Shown one piece after another: positions 1-8,364 of a stretch of DNA of 64,000 nucleotides. The position numbers were made by a program, and so were the translations under genes. Numbering within the stretch: position 1 is the stretch's first letter; the number at the start of each line of letters is the position of its first letter. Source of the stretch: Kushneria konosiri (GTDB taxonomy: Bacteria; Pseudomonadota; Gammaproteobacteria; Pseudomonadales; Halomonadaceae). The stretch is from assembly GCF_002155145.1 (NCBI RefSeq), contig NZ_CP021323.1, positions 372,001 through 436,000 of the forward strand, given 5' to 3'. A model generated the notes under the pieces. It was given only the letters and a program-made list of their open reading frames with translations. It was not told the DNA's origin and ran no database searches.

Positions 1-107
1 GCGTCTTCGTTGTCTACTTCCTTGTCATTATTATCATCGAGCGAGAGCTCGTTTTCGTTCTCTTCCAGTTCAACGTCGTCGTGCAATCCCTGTTCAACCA
101 CGCTCAT
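1..107 (-). CDS. rpoS: RNA polymerase sigma factor RpoS, N-terminal fragment
   Basis: Only the first 35 codons lie in the window; the gene runs off the left edge on the minus strand. The start ATG is the complement of 105-107. The visible N-terminus begins MSVVEQGLHDDVELEE and is rich in Asp, Glu and Asn, as is the poorly conserved region 1.1 of RpoS. No conserved sigma domain is visible, so the call rests mainly on position directly downstream of nlpD, the near-universal gammaproteobacterial nlpD-rpoS order. In relatives the main rpoS promoter lies inside nlpD; this is expected here but not demonstrated. Confidence 0.8.
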   Translation of the reverse strand, partial: MSVVEQGLHDDVELEENENELSLDDNNDKEVDNED

Positions 108-177
108 ATCGACTTCCCCTTTTCGTTTGAGGTTCCCGTGTCATCGATGGAATCGATCACCCTTCGGGTCTCATAAC

Positions 178-205
178 ACCGCTCATCTCGATAGGGATGA
201 GCGGT
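178..205 (-). terminator. Inverted repeat between nlpD and rpoS
   Basis: A perfect 10-bp stem (178-187 against 196-205) with an 8-nt loop lies 12 bp after the nlpD stop. No T-run follows on the minus strand, so it looks like an attenuating or mRNA-end-protecting hairpin rather than a full intrinsic terminator. It would sit in the rpoS leader of any transcript starting within nlpD. Confidence 0.45.
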
Positions 206-217
206 CTCCCTGGTGCC

Positions 218-1297
218 TCAGCGATCCGGCAGATACTGCAGCGGATCCTTCGGTTGGCCATCCTGGCGTATTTCAAAGTGCAGCTTGACGCTGTCTGCGT
301 CGGTCGAGCCCATGGTGGCAATCGTTTCTCCCTGACGCACGACATCGTTTTCCTTGACGTTCAAGGCGTCATTATGCGCGTAGGCGCTGAGGAAGTGATC
401 ATTGTGCTTGAGGATGATGAGATTGCCATAGCCGCGAACGCCGTTACCGGCGTAGACGACAATACCGGGGCCGGCTGCCTTGACAGGTTGCCCCTTTTGA
501 CCAGCAATATCAATCCCGGCCGTGAGATTTGTCTTGTCACCGAAATCACCCACGACCTTGCCCTGTGTCGGCCACTGCCACTGGATGTTGCTCGCAGGCT
601 TGTAAGTGCGATCAGAGCGGTCTTCGCGGGTGGTTTTACCGGCCACGGCTGCCCCGCCGGTGTCTTCCTTTCCGGCACTGCTGTCACTGGAAGACGAGCC
701 GCCGCTGCTCTTCGAGGGCGCCGGGCTTTGAGAGCCGCTCGAGCTGTTGCCTGAGCCACCGCTGACGGCACCTCCGGCTGCAGCACCCACCCCGGCAGCC
801 GCACCGACCGCACTCTGTGAAATCTGACTTCCCGAGTCGGCAGTGGCACCGGTGCTGCGATTGCGGTTGATGGTGTCCTCATCCGGAGACAGCCAGCTGT
901 CATCCCCACCGCTGCTGTCACTGCCCGACGCACCGCTGAGCGCCGTGGCATGCGTGCCACTGGTGCCGCCCAGCGAGGACGAAGATGCAGACGAGACTGC
1001 CGGGGCGCTGACACTGTCATTAAGGCGCAGTGCCTGACCGGGTTCAATGCCGTAGGGCGGCTCAAGGTTGTTCAGCGATGCCAGCCGACGGAAATCGATA
1101 CCGGTTTTCCATCCGATCGAATAGATCGTATCGCCACGCTGAACGTGATAGATGCCGTTGGCCATCGAGTTCTGATTGAATGAGGCCTCTTCTACTGCAG
1201 GCGCCTTGCTGACCTGAGCGCAGCCGCCCAGCACTGCCATCAGGACAACGCTGCTGCCCAGTGTGACCTGTCGCATGCGCAGATGAAATCGAACCAT
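218..1297 (-). CDS. nlpD: NlpD-like LysM/M23 lipoprotein (amidase activator)
   Basis: This is an envelope lipoprotein of 359 residues. A signal peptide ends in a lipobox (VLGGC, Cys about residue 26), followed by a LysM peptidoglycan-binding domain near residues 50-92. A long Ser/Gly/Ala-rich linker follows, then a C-terminal M23/LytM domain from about residue 240. The LytM zinc ligands look degenerate: the first motif reads TAGIDIAG without the usual His, and the last reads VKLHFEIR rather than HxH. That fits known NlpD, which activates the amidase AmiC instead of cutting peptidoglycan itself. It lies between a DUF368 gene (9 bp upstream) and rpoS. Met8 is an alternative start. Confidence 0.93.
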   Translation of the reverse strand: MVRFHLRMRQVTLGSSVVLMAVLGGCAQVSKAPAVEEASFNQNSMANGIYHVQRGDTIYSIGWKTGIDFRRLASLNNLEPPYGIEPGQALRLNDSVSAPAVSSASSSSLGGTSGTHATALSGASGSDSSGGDDSWLSPDEDTINRNRSTGATADSGSQISQSAVGAAAGVGAAAGGAVSGGSGNSSSGSQSPAPSKSSGGSSSSDSSAGKEDTGGAAVAGKTTREDRSDRTYKPASNIQWQWPTQGKVVGDFGDKTNLTAGIDIAGQKGQPVKAAGPGIVVYAGNGVRGYGNLIILKHNDHFLSAYAHNDALNVKENDVVRQGETIATMGSTDADSVKLHFEIRQDGQPKDPLQYLPDR

Positions 1298-1306
1298 GTC
1301 TCTGCT

Positions 1307-2260
1307 CTACTCCTTTGACATTGACTGACTGTCCGTGGAGACCCGTGGCGAGTCATCACCGGAACGTTCTCCTACGGCCACCACCAAAATAAATCCGATC
1401 AGCGCCAGCGCCAGTGCGATCCACACATGTGACGGCTCACCGGTCACGGCCGTATAGGTTTCCGGTGACAGCAGCTTGTAGGTCAGTGGCACCACCTCGC
1501 CTTCCGGTGACATCGTATAACTGTCCAGCGAGCGCCAGGGCCACAGTACCGGAAGTGATCCCAGAATGAAGCCGATCAGAAGATAAAGCGTGGTGGAATA
1601 GTGGTGCCTGAAAAGCCACGACAACACGCGTGAAAAGGTAAAAAGCCCCACCAGACACCCCAGACCGAACTGGGCCATGGTGACGATATCAAACGCCTTG
1701 ATGGCATCGATTACCGTATGATACATGCCCATGGTCAGCAGCAAAAAGCTGCCGGAGACACCCGGCAACAGCATTGCGCTGATGGCGATGGCGCCAGCCA
1801 CCATCAGCATCAGTGCTCCGCCGCCACTGGGCAGGATGGTCGGTAGAAAATGCGCCAGCAGCGCCCCGAGCGCCAACGGCAGAAGAAACACCAGACGCCA
1901 GCGATCCAGCCGGCGCGCCACCACGATCGCCGAAGCCACTACCAGCCCGAAAAAAAAGGCGTTGAGCAGCATGGCCTGATGGTCCAGCAGATAGCTCACC
2001 AGATGCGCCAGGCTGAGCACACTGGCAGCGATCCCGGCCAGCAGCGGGATCAGAAAGCCAAGATTGAGATGCACGATCAGACCTTTCAGACCGTGTTCAC
2101 GCAGGGCACCAAAGGCGCTGGGGCCAAAGCGTCGAATGGTCTCGATCAGCTCCTGATAGATGCCTGTTACAAAGGCGATGGTCCCACCGGACACACCGGG
2201 GACGGAATCCGCCGCCCCCATGCCCATGCCTTTCAGAAAAAGCGTCACATGCCTTTTCAC
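1307..2260 (-). CDS. DUF368 membrane protein, probable undecaprenyl-phosphate translocase
   Basis: This 317-residue polytopic protein carries the N-terminal DUF368 signature (GMGMGAADSVPGVSGGT) and a second related motif, LPGVSGSFLLL, near residue 165. DUF368 proteins have recently been identified as polyprenyl-phosphate translocases (PopT type) that recycle the undecaprenyl-phosphate carrier for wall and O-antigen synthesis; function here is by family membership. About eight to nine hydrophobic segments are visible, with a charged C-terminal tail. It lies between surE and nlpD, where many gammaproteobacteria have pcm. The 196-bp gap upstream could hold its own promoter, and the 9-bp gap to nlpD implies co-transcription. 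Confidence 0.88.
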   Translation of the reverse strand: MKRHVTLFLKGMGMGAADSVPGVSGGTIAFVTGIYQELIETIRRFGPSAFGALREHGLKGLIVHLNLGFLIPLLAGIAASVLSLAHLVSYLLDHQAMLLNAFFFGLVVASAIVVARRLDRWRLVFLLPLALGALLAHFLPTILPSGGGALMLMVAGAIAISAMLLPGVSGSFLLLTMGMYHTVIDAIKAFDIVTMAQFGLGCLVGLFTFSRVLSWLFRHHYSTTLYLLIGFILGSLPVLWPWRSLDSYTMSPEGEVVPLTYKLLSPETYTAVTGEPSHVWIALALALIGFILVVAVGERSGDDSPRVSTDSQSMSKE

Positions 2261-2456
2261 GTGTTCTACTCCAGATCAATGCGCGGCCCATGGACCGACT
2301 CGGGATAATCGCTTGAAACGCGCACAGGCATGCACCATGGGCGCTGCCTGCCACACGACAGATCGATGCGAGGGCGCGAGTATCGCATCGCGCCCGAGGA
2401 CTGTCTGCGCCAGGGTGCTCGGATATGCTTTATCCAATCGACTCTGACGAGTCAGC

Positions 2457-3230
2457 TCACAGTTCTCCACCCTGCTGACGCTGGCCGGTCAGTGCTTCAA
2501 GCCAGCCGCTGACATCAGCGATCGAGGCATGACGGGTCAGATCCGTCTGCAGTGGCGTAATCGACACAAAGCCCGCCTCGATGGCGGCAAAATCGGTATC
2601 TTCGCCCATATCGGCACTTTCCCCGGAGGCTGCAATCCAGTACCGGGTGCGACCGCGCGGGTCCTGCAGCCTTATGGGTTGACTGCCCTGGCCACGCTGA
2701 CCCTGTCGGGTCACCCGAAAGCCCTTGAGTTCTTCCCAGGGCACATCGGGCACGTTGACGTTCAAAAGACTCCGGGGCGGCAGCGCCAGCTGCTCGACGG
2801 CGCTGACCAGAGTGGCGGCCACACGACCGGCCGTTTCAAAATGCTGATGCCCCGCCAGCGACATGGCGATTGCCGAAAGCCCCAGCGACCGCCCTTCCAT
2901 GGCCGCCGCCACCGTGCCGGAATAGAGCACGTCATCGCCCAGATTGGCGCCGTGGTTGATGCCCGAAATCACCATATCCACGGTTTCGTCAAAAATATCG
3001 CTCACGCCCAGATAGACGCAGTCAGCCGGTGTGCCGTCAACGCTGTAAAACCCGCTCTCCAGCGGCGTCAACGACAATGGATAGGCCAGCGTCAGCGAAT
3101 TGCTGGCACCGCTGCGGTCGCGGTCAGGGGCAATGACCCGCAGTCGAGCATGATCAATCAGCGCATCATGCAACGCCCTGAGTCCCGGTGCATGCACCCC
3201 ATCATCATTGGATAAAAGCAGTCTGCGCAT
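2457..3230 (-). CDS. surE: 5'/3'-nucleotidase SurE
   Basis: SurE is a cytosolic divalent-metal phosphatase for nucleoside monophosphates, linked to stationary-phase survival. The 257 residues match the family length. The N-terminus has the metal-binding motif [12 protein letters not shown] with the paired Asp residues at 9-10. Further on are the [10 protein letters not shown] segment and the [19 protein letters not shown] motif carrying the conserved Asn. It lies about 97 bp downstream of truD in the truD-surE-nlpD-rpoS block. The downstream neighbour usually found here, pcm, is absent. Confidence 0.96.
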   Translation of the reverse strand: MRRLLLSNDDGVHAPGLRALHDALIDHARLRVIAPDRDRSGASNSLTLAYPLSLTPLESGFYSVDGTPADCVYLGVSDIFDETVDMVISGINHGANLGDDVLYSGTVAAAMEGRSLGLSAIAMSLAGHQHFETAGRVAATLVSAVEQLALPPRSLLNVNVPDVPWEELKGFRVTRQGQRGQGSQPIRLQDPRGRTRYWIAASGESADMGEDTDFAAIEAGFVSITPLQTDLTRHASIADVSGWLEALTGQRQQGGEL

Positions 3231-3326
3231 CGGACTTCCCTGTTCAGGTCAATTCAAGAATGGATAAGGCGGCCAGAATCTGCGATGCCCCCGGCTCGAA
3301 GGGTCACGGATCCGGACATCGAGAAA

Positions 3327-4385
3327 TCAAAGTGCCGGGTGCTGAAAGAGCTCACGCAACACGGCTGTGGCAAACCCGCCACGCGCCAGCGAGAAATCAA
3401 GCCAGAGGCCTTCACCATCACGCTCAAGTGCCGGCGACTGAAGGCAAAGACGAAGCGGTCGACGCATGGCGGCAGCCCCCGAGTCTTCGATGCCTCTGGC
3501 GAGTACGGCGTCCTGCTCCGCCACATGGCACTCAAGTGCTAGAGCCTCACCGCTGACGCCGCCGTCGCCACGCCCCCACATTGGGCCGGTAGGATGAATG
3601 TCCAGTGAGGCCAGCCGCGTTCGCAGCTCGTCATCAAGGGCTTCACCGGCAAACTGGCTGGCACTGCCTTCAAGATTGAAAACATCACCTTCCAGCCCGC
3701 TGGCCCAGCTTTCCTGCCTGACGCGCTCGCTCAGCACCTGGTTAAACAGGAAACTACGCGCGCTGGAGAGCAGAAAACCGTCACGGTCCTGCTTTTTTTT
3801 CCAGCCGCGCGCCATCAGTGCCCGAGCGCGCACAAGGTTGCTGCCCTGATGCCCGAAGCGCTGTGGCCCGAAATAGTTCGGCACACCGTGCGCCACCAGC
3901 TCCTGCCAGCGCGCCTCGAGCGAGCCCTGGGTGACGGCCTCACCGGTCACATACAGGGCGAACCGATTGGCGCGATGCACGCCGCGACGCAGCTTGCGCG
4001 GATGGCGACCAAATGACAGCAGCCGCACCCCATCCATTTCGACCAGCTCCGGCAGGTCAACCGGCGTCGCTCGACCGGTCAGTGCCACTGACACCCACTG
4101 ACGGGTCAGCGCAGTATGATCCTTGAGACCGCTGACACCGATATCACGCGGCGCTACCGCAAGCTGATGCGACAGATGACGAATCAGCTGTGCCGTGGAC
4201 AGGTTACGCTTTTCGCAGTGCAGCCAGAGATGTTCGCCCTCGCCTTCGGGTGTAAAGGCCATCTGTTCTTCGACCCGAAAGGCTTCGGGAAATTCACGAA
4301 ACCGCCCTGAATGCGGCGGCATGCCAAGGCTTCTGGCCCAGTCAGGCAGCGGTGATGCCTGCATATCATCGCCCGATCGGGTCAT
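3327..4385 (-). CDS. truD: tRNA pseudouridine(13) synthase TruD
   Basis: TruD converts U13 of certain tRNAs to pseudouridine. The 352-residue protein carries the catalytic motif [12 protein letters not shown] near residue 85, with the nucleophilic Asp following the Lys. It also has the family NYFGPQRFG segment and the [15 protein letters not shown] helix before the TRUD insertion domain. Its start overlaps the ispF stop by 4 bp, indicating translational coupling. Confidence 0.95.
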   Translation of the reverse strand: MTRSGDDMQASPLPDWARSLGMPPHSGRFREFPEAFRVEEQMAFTPEGEGEHLWLHCEKRNLSTAQLIRHLSHQLAVAPRDIGVSGLKDHTALTRQWVSVALTGRATPVDLPELVEMDGVRLLSFGRHPRKLRRGVHRANRFALYVTGEAVTQGSLEARWQELVAHGVPNYFGPQRFGHQGSNLVRARALMARGWKKKQDRDGFLLSSARSFLFNQVLSERVRQESWASGLEGDVFNLEGSASQFAGEALDDELRTRLASLDIHPTGPMWGRGDGGVSGEALALECHVAEQDAVLARGIEDSGAAAMRRPLRLCLQSPALERDGEGLWLDFSLARGGFATAVLRELFQHPAL

Positions 4386-4900
4386 GAGGCCTCATCATGG
4401 CGCATCAAAAGCGCCACGGCTTCGACGGCAATGCCCTCGCCACGGCCGGTGAAGCCGAGCTTTTCGGTGGTGGTGGCCTTGACGTTGACGCAGGATTTTT
4501 CAAGCCCGATATCCCCGGCAATGACCTCACGCATGGCGTCAATGTGCGGCGCCATTTTTGGGGCCTGCGCCAGAATGGTGACGTCGACGTTGATCAGGCC
4601 AAAGCCCTCTGCGTTGATCAGTGAGACCACATGACGCAACAGCGCCCGACTGTCGGCGCCGCGCCACTGCTCGTCGGTATCGGGGAAATGCCGGCCGATG
4701 TCGCCCAGCGCTGCCGCCCCCAGCAGCGCATCGCTTAACGCATGAAGCACCACGTCTCCATCGGAGTGCGCCACGAAACCGTGGTCGAACGTCACCCGCA
4801 CACCCCCCAGCATCAGGTGATCACCCTCGCCAAAACGATGAACGTCAAAGCCGTGACCGATACGCAGCCGGGCAAGCAGGGAGGGATCAGACAGGCTCAT
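4382..4900 (-). CDS. ispF: 2-C-methyl-D-erythritol 2,4-cyclodiphosphate synthase IspF
   Basis: This enzyme of the MEP isoprenoid pathway makes MEcPP from CDP-methylerythritol phosphate. The 172 residues include the metal-binding motif GFDVHRF near the N-terminus (residues 15-21). Further motifs are the [18 protein letters not shown] block, [11 protein letters not shown], and the C-terminal [15 protein letters not shown] segment. It is slightly longer than usual because of about ten extra N-terminal residues. It overlaps ispD by 14 bp upstream and truD by 4 bp downstream. Confidence 0.97.
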   Translation of the reverse strand: MSLSDPSLLARLRIGHGFDVHRFGEGDHLMLGGVRVTFDHGFVAHSDGDVVLHALSDALLGAAALGDIGRHFPDTDEQWRGADSRALLRHVVSLINAEGFGLINVDVTILAQAPKMAPHIDAMREVIAGDIGLEKSCVNVKATTTEKLGFTGRGEGIAVEAVALLMRHDEAS

Positions 4901-5630
4901 GGCCGGGCTCCTTGTCGGACAGGGATAAATGAACGCTGGCCCGCTGGGCAGACAGAATCTGTGCTGCCAGCGCCAGGTCTTCAGGATGGGTGATTTTCAG
5001 ATTGTCGCTGCGCCCGGTGACCAGCCGGGGAAAATGACCGAGTCGCTCAACGCCCGAGGCTTCATCGGTCATCAGAAAGCTCGCCTCACGGGCAGTCCTG
5101 AAAGCCTCCTGCAATACGCCATAACGAAAGCCCTGGGGGGTCAGGGCGCGCCAGAGCCCCTGACGCGGTACGGTTTCGTCGACCCGCTGGTCAGCGTCCT
5201 GACGCTTGAGGGTATCGGTCACCGGCGCCGCCAGCAGCCCCCCCACAGAATCATGCCGGATAGTGTCCATCAGATGATGCAGATCCGCCACGGTCACACA
5301 GGGCCGCGCCACATCATGAACCAGCACCCAGTCATCAACATGGGCATGATCAGCAAGCCAGTCGATACCGGCGCGTACCGAGTCCACCCGCTCGTTGCCA
5401 CCGTTGAGACGATGCCAGTGCGCAAAGGGCACCATGGACTCATGAAACCACTGGTCTTCAGGGTCCAGACACAGCAGCAGAGTGGCCTCGGGAAAGGCCT
5501 CATTCAGCCGCGCCAGCGTACAGGCAAGCACGGCAGCCTCATCAAGCAGCAGATACTGCTTGGGACAGGCCGCACGCATGCGGGTACCGCGGCCGGCCGC
5601 CGGCACGATCAGCCACTGCGGGGCGCTCAT
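4887..5630 (-). CDS. ispD: 2-C-methyl-D-erythritol 4-phosphate cytidylyltransferase IspD
   Basis: IspD transfers CMP from CTP to methylerythritol phosphate in the MEP pathway. The 247-residue protein has the nucleotide-binding loop [19 protein letters not shown] at residues 6-25. It also has the VHDVARPCV motif and a C-terminal sugar-phosphate-binding segment reading [14 protein letters not shown]. It overlaps ftsB by 4 bp and ispF by 14 bp, giving the conserved ftsB-ispD-ispF order. Confidence 0.97.
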   Translation of the reverse strand: MSAPQWLIVPAAGRGTRMRAACPKQYLLLDEAAVLACTLARLNEAFPEATLLLCLDPEDQWFHESMVPFAHWHRLNGGNERVDSVRAGIDWLADHAHVDDWVLVHDVARPCVTVADLHHLMDTIRHDSVGGLLAAPVTDTLKRQDADQRVDETVPRQGLWRALTPQGFRYGVLQEAFRTAREASFLMTDEASGVERLGHFPRLVTGRSDNLKITHPEDLALAAQILSAQRASVHLSLSDKEPGHEPV

Positions 5631-5992
5631 TGCTGCCTCCCGGTAAAGTCGTCACGAGCCTCGTCGGCGCTCTGGTCAGCGCCGGGCGGCGCTACCCTGG
5701 TAGGGTTGTGGCTGGCCTTCTCGCTGGGCACCCAGAAAAACTGCTCATCGTTGCGGATCATGCCCAGATCATTTCGCCCGCGCTCCTCGATCGCATCCAG
5801 GCCGTTTTTCAGATCCACCACCTCGGCGGCAAGTCGATCGTTGCGGTCAGTCAGCAACTGGTTGCTCTCCTGCAGCTCATCGGCGCGCGCCTTGACCCGG
5901 CTATGCTCCAGAAGGCCACCATCTCCCAGCCAGAGCTGATACTGCAGCGCGGCCAGTGCAACGACCAGCGCGATTGAAATCCATTTGAGCAT
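5627..5992 (-). CDS. ftsB: Cell division protein FtsB
   Basis: FtsB is a bitopic septum protein that forms the FtsQLB complex. The N-terminus holds one transmembrane helix (about residues 4-20). A predicted coiled coil follows at about 27-68 (ADELQESNQLLTDRNDRLAA), then the conserved segment ending ERGRNDLGMIRNDEQFFWV at about residues 70-88. The remaining 30 or so residues are a low-complexity acidic tail, making it somewhat longer (121 residues) than common FtsB. The usual upstream neighbour eno is absent; a Nudix gene lies upstream instead. Confidence 0.93.
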   Translation of the reverse strand: MLKWISIALVVALAALQYQLWLGDGGLLEHSRVKARADELQESNQLLTDRNDRLAAEVVDLKNGLDAIEERGRNDLGMIRNDEQFFWVPSEKASHNPTRVAPPGADQSADEARDDFTGRQQ

Positions 5993-6056
5993 CGTGATCT
6001 ATATCATTGTCGGCCAAACCGGCCCTTTGAAAAGCCGCAATTATGCCACTATCCAA

Positions 6057-6086
6057 CGGTGGATGGTCCAGCGGTGGATGGTCCAG
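6057..6086. repeat. Two perfect 15-bp tandem repeats upstream of ftsB
   Basis: Two identical 15-bp copies (unit CGGTGGATGGTCCAG) lie end to end at 6057-6071 and 6072-6086. The segment GTCCAGCGG in each copy is complementary to CCGCTGGAC at 6127-6135, at the 3' end of the Nudix gene, so the region can also fold. An inner hairpin (GGCAAC/GTTGCC) lies between. The region separates the Nudix stop from the ftsB start. Its function is unknown. Confidence 0.6.
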
Positions 6087-6134
6087 CGGGCAACATGGGT
6101 TGCCGCAGAAGCGGTGCGTTGCTCCGCCGCTGGA

Positions 6135-6710
6135 CTACCAGCGGCGAATCACATCGGCATGCAGGGGATACAGCGCCAGGTGCTGAACATCGAGTGCGTC
6201 GCGACCAAAGCGGGCTCGGTCGCGGAAATAATATTCAAGCGTTTTCGTAATGGTGGAAAAGGCCAGCTCCGACCAGGGGATGTCCTCTTCACGGAAAAGA
6301 CGCACTTCGAGACTTTCAGGCCCCGCCGAGAAGGCCGGCTCAAGATCATTGCGCAGTCGCGCCAGATAGATCATGTAGACCTGATTGATGTGCGGCAGAT
6401 CAACCATGGTGTAGAGACCACCCAGCTCGATCTCGGCACAGGCCTCTTCGCGGGTTTCTCGAATGGCGGCCTCGGGCGTGGTTTCGCCGTTTTCCATGAA
6501 TCCGGCCGGCAGCGTCCAGTACCCTTCCCGCGGGGAAATCGCCCGCCGACACAGCAGTACCCGATCATCCACAACGGGTAGACTACCGGCCACAATCCGT
6601 GGATTCTGATAATGGATGGTGCCGCAGTTGTCACACAGATAACGCGGACGATCATCGTCCAATGGAATGGCAAAGCGCACCGGCGCGCCGCAATGACTGC
6701 AAAAATTCAT
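6135..6710 (-). CDS. Nudix hydrolase with N-terminal zinc ribbon
   Basis: This 191-residue protein starts with a four-Cys zinc ribbon (CSHCG at residues 4-8 and CDNCG at 26-30). A Nudix fold follows. The Nudix box begins GFMENGETTPEAAIRETREE near residue 70; Cys occupies the usual glycine position, common in this subgroup. The layout resembles zinc-ribbon Nudix proteins that act on NADH, FAD or other dinucleotides, but the SQPWPFPxS motif of NudC was not seen, so the substrate is open. It is transcribed toward ftsB and diverges from the CoA pyrophosphatase gene. Confidence 0.9.
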   Translation of the reverse strand: MNFCSHCGAPVRFAIPLDDDRPRYLCDNCGTIHYQNPRIVAGSLPVVDDRVLLCRRAISPREGYWTLPAGFMENGETTPEAAIRETREEACAEIELGGLYTMVDLPHINQVYMIYLARLRNDLEPAFSAGPESLEVRLFREEDIPWSELAFSTITKTLEYYFRDRARFGRDALDVQHLALYPLHADVIRRW

Positions 6711-6824
6711 GCTTTCCCCGTCGCTTACGGCGAGTGACCGAACGCTTTACACTACGTCTGATCACTTCATGTGTCGATTGGCGATTTTGTCACGGCGCCC
6801 TGATTTTTCTGGAAAGTGTCCCTT

Positions 6825-7454
6825 ATGCTGCTAGCGGCGCAACATCGACTTCATGACTATCGCCCGGCCCGGCTGGACGGTCATCATCCACGGGCTGCCG
6901 TGTTGATGCCGATTATCAACCATGAAACGCCCACCCTGTTGCTCACGCGTCGCAACGCGCGCCTGAGCTCTCATGCCGGGCAGGTGGCCTTTCCGGGCGG
7001 CAAGCTGGACCCCGAAGACGAAAGCCTTGAGGACTGCGCCCTGCGGGAAAGTTTCGAGGAGATCGGCCTGCCGCCCGAGCGGGTGCAATTGCTGGGCCGG
7101 CTTTCCGAGCGCTTTTCTGCCAACGGCATGATCGTGACACCCTTTGTAGGGCTGATCGCGCCCGACGTGCGCTTTACACCCAATCCCGATGAAATCGACA
7201 CCATCTTTGAGGTCGAGCTGGCACGCCTGATGACCGATCCGCGCCAGCATACCGATGTGATTCGCGATGACGACGCCTGCTGGTATGTGCCCAGCTACAC
7301 GATTTTTGAGCACACGCTATGGGGGCTGTCAGCGATGATGGTCGTCGAACTTTTAAGCGTCGCCTTTCATGTAGATATCGGGCTGGATCGCTATCCTGAA
7401 GCCTCGCCCCTTCGCCATCTTCCTCCTCGACCATCACGCAGGCGCCCGTCATGA
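6825..7454 (+). CDS. CoA pyrophosphatase-type Nudix hydrolase (NudL-like)
   Basis: The 209-residue protein has the UPF0035/CoA signature LLLTRRNARLSSHAGQVAFP followed by GG. Overlapping it is a Nudix box with conserved RESFEEIGL. Members split CoA and acyl-CoA to 3',5'-ADP and phosphopantetheine derivatives; this is family knowledge. The ATG at 6825 was chosen because GGAAAG sits 8-9 bp upstream. A GTG at 6816 in the same frame would add three residues. The gene overlaps the next one by 4 bp and probably forms a two-gene unit with it. Confidence 0.9.
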   Translation: MLLAAQHRLHDYRPARLDGHHPRAAVLMPIINHETPTLLLTRRNARLSSHAGQVAFPGGKLDPEDESLEDCALRESFEEIGLPPERVQLLGRLSERFSANGMIVTPFVGLIAPDVRFTPNPDEIDTIFEVELARLMTDPRQHTDVIRDDDACWYVPSYTIFEHTLWGLSAMMVVELLSVAFHVDIGLDRYPEASPLRHLPPRPSRRRPS

Positions 7455-8176
7455 GTACCGTCATTGATGATTTTGACCGCGAGGTTCAAGCCCTGCTGGC
7501 GGCCTCGCCTCTGAACCCGGAGCGTATCGACGTCCTCATCGAGGACCTGATTCACCAGGGATTCAGTCATCAGCGCGACTTCTTTTCATCAGCACTGATA
7601 GACGCCCTGCTGTCTGATCTTGAGCGTCTTGAAGCGCATGACGCCCTGACAAGCGCCGGCATCGGCCGACGGCAGGAACATCAGCTGGCCTCCAGCGTTC
7701 GCGGCGACGCGATCCGCTGGCTGAACCGGGAAAGCCCGGCTCAGCAGGTCTATCTCCAGCGCCTTGATGAGCTGCGCGAGGAGATCAATCGGGCGCTGTT
7801 CATCGGTCTGTTCGAGTTCGAGGCCCATTTTGCCCGTTACCCACCGGGCGCCTTTTACAAGCGTCACGTGGACAGCTTTCAGGGGCGCGCCAATCGGGTG
7901 ATATCCACGGTGACCTATCTCAACCGCGATTGGCCCATTGATGGCGGCGGCGAGATGGTGCTGTTCGAAAGCCAGCAGCAGGGGCCGGATGGTTTCGATC
8001 CACACGCCCCGATTCGCGAAATGACCCGGGTGCACCCGGAGGCCGGCACGCTGGCCTGTTTTCTGTCGGACACCGCCCCCCATGAGGTACTGCCCACCCG
8101 TCTGCCACGTGCCAGCATTGCCGGCTGGTTTCGACGCAACGCCTCGGTCAACGGCGTGGTTGACCCGGCCCGCTGA
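7451..8176 (+). CDS. 2OG-Fe(II) dioxygenase, prolyl-hydroxylase (PHD/SM-20) like
   Basis: This is a 241-residue member of the 2-oxoglutarate/iron oxygenase superfamily. The iron-binding HxD is visible in FYKRHVDSFQG (about residues 136-146). The distal His lies in TAPHEVLPT and the 2OG-binding Arg probably in PRASIAGWFRR. The YPPGAFYKRHVD context resembles the bacterial prolyl hydroxylase PPHD of Pseudomonas, which modifies elongation factor Tu. The same substrate here is only an inference. It is coupled by a 4-bp overlap to the CoA pyrophosphatase gene. Confidence 0.85.
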   Translation: MSTVIDDFDREVQALLAASPLNPERIDVLIEDLIHQGFSHQRDFFSSALIDALLSDLERLEAHDALTSAGIGRRQEHQLASSVRGDAIRWLNRESPAQQVYLQRLDELREEINRALFIGLFEFEAHFARYPPGAFYKRHVDSFQGRANRVISTVTYLNRDWPIDGGGEMVLFESQQQGPDGFDPHAPIREMTRVHPEAGTLACFLSDTAPHEVLPTRLPRASIAGWFRRNASVNGVVDPAR

Positions 8177-8364
8177 GTCCATAACGCCCTGCCCGACTTC
8201 CCCGCCAGTCACGATGCTCGGGCTCAACGCCTGGCGTCGTACGCGCACACCTGTCTGCCATGATTAAAGTCTGACGCCCTTTCAGCCGACATCATGACAG
8301 TGATCATCTCCCAAAGCCCTGCATGCCGAAGGACATCCACAAGCCTTCATCCATTGAGACCCTG

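Noticed and set aside
218-1065. Long open frames on both strands over nlpD
   Set aside because: They result from GC-rich, low-complexity linker codons; only the nlpD frame has a lipobox, LysM and LytM domains.
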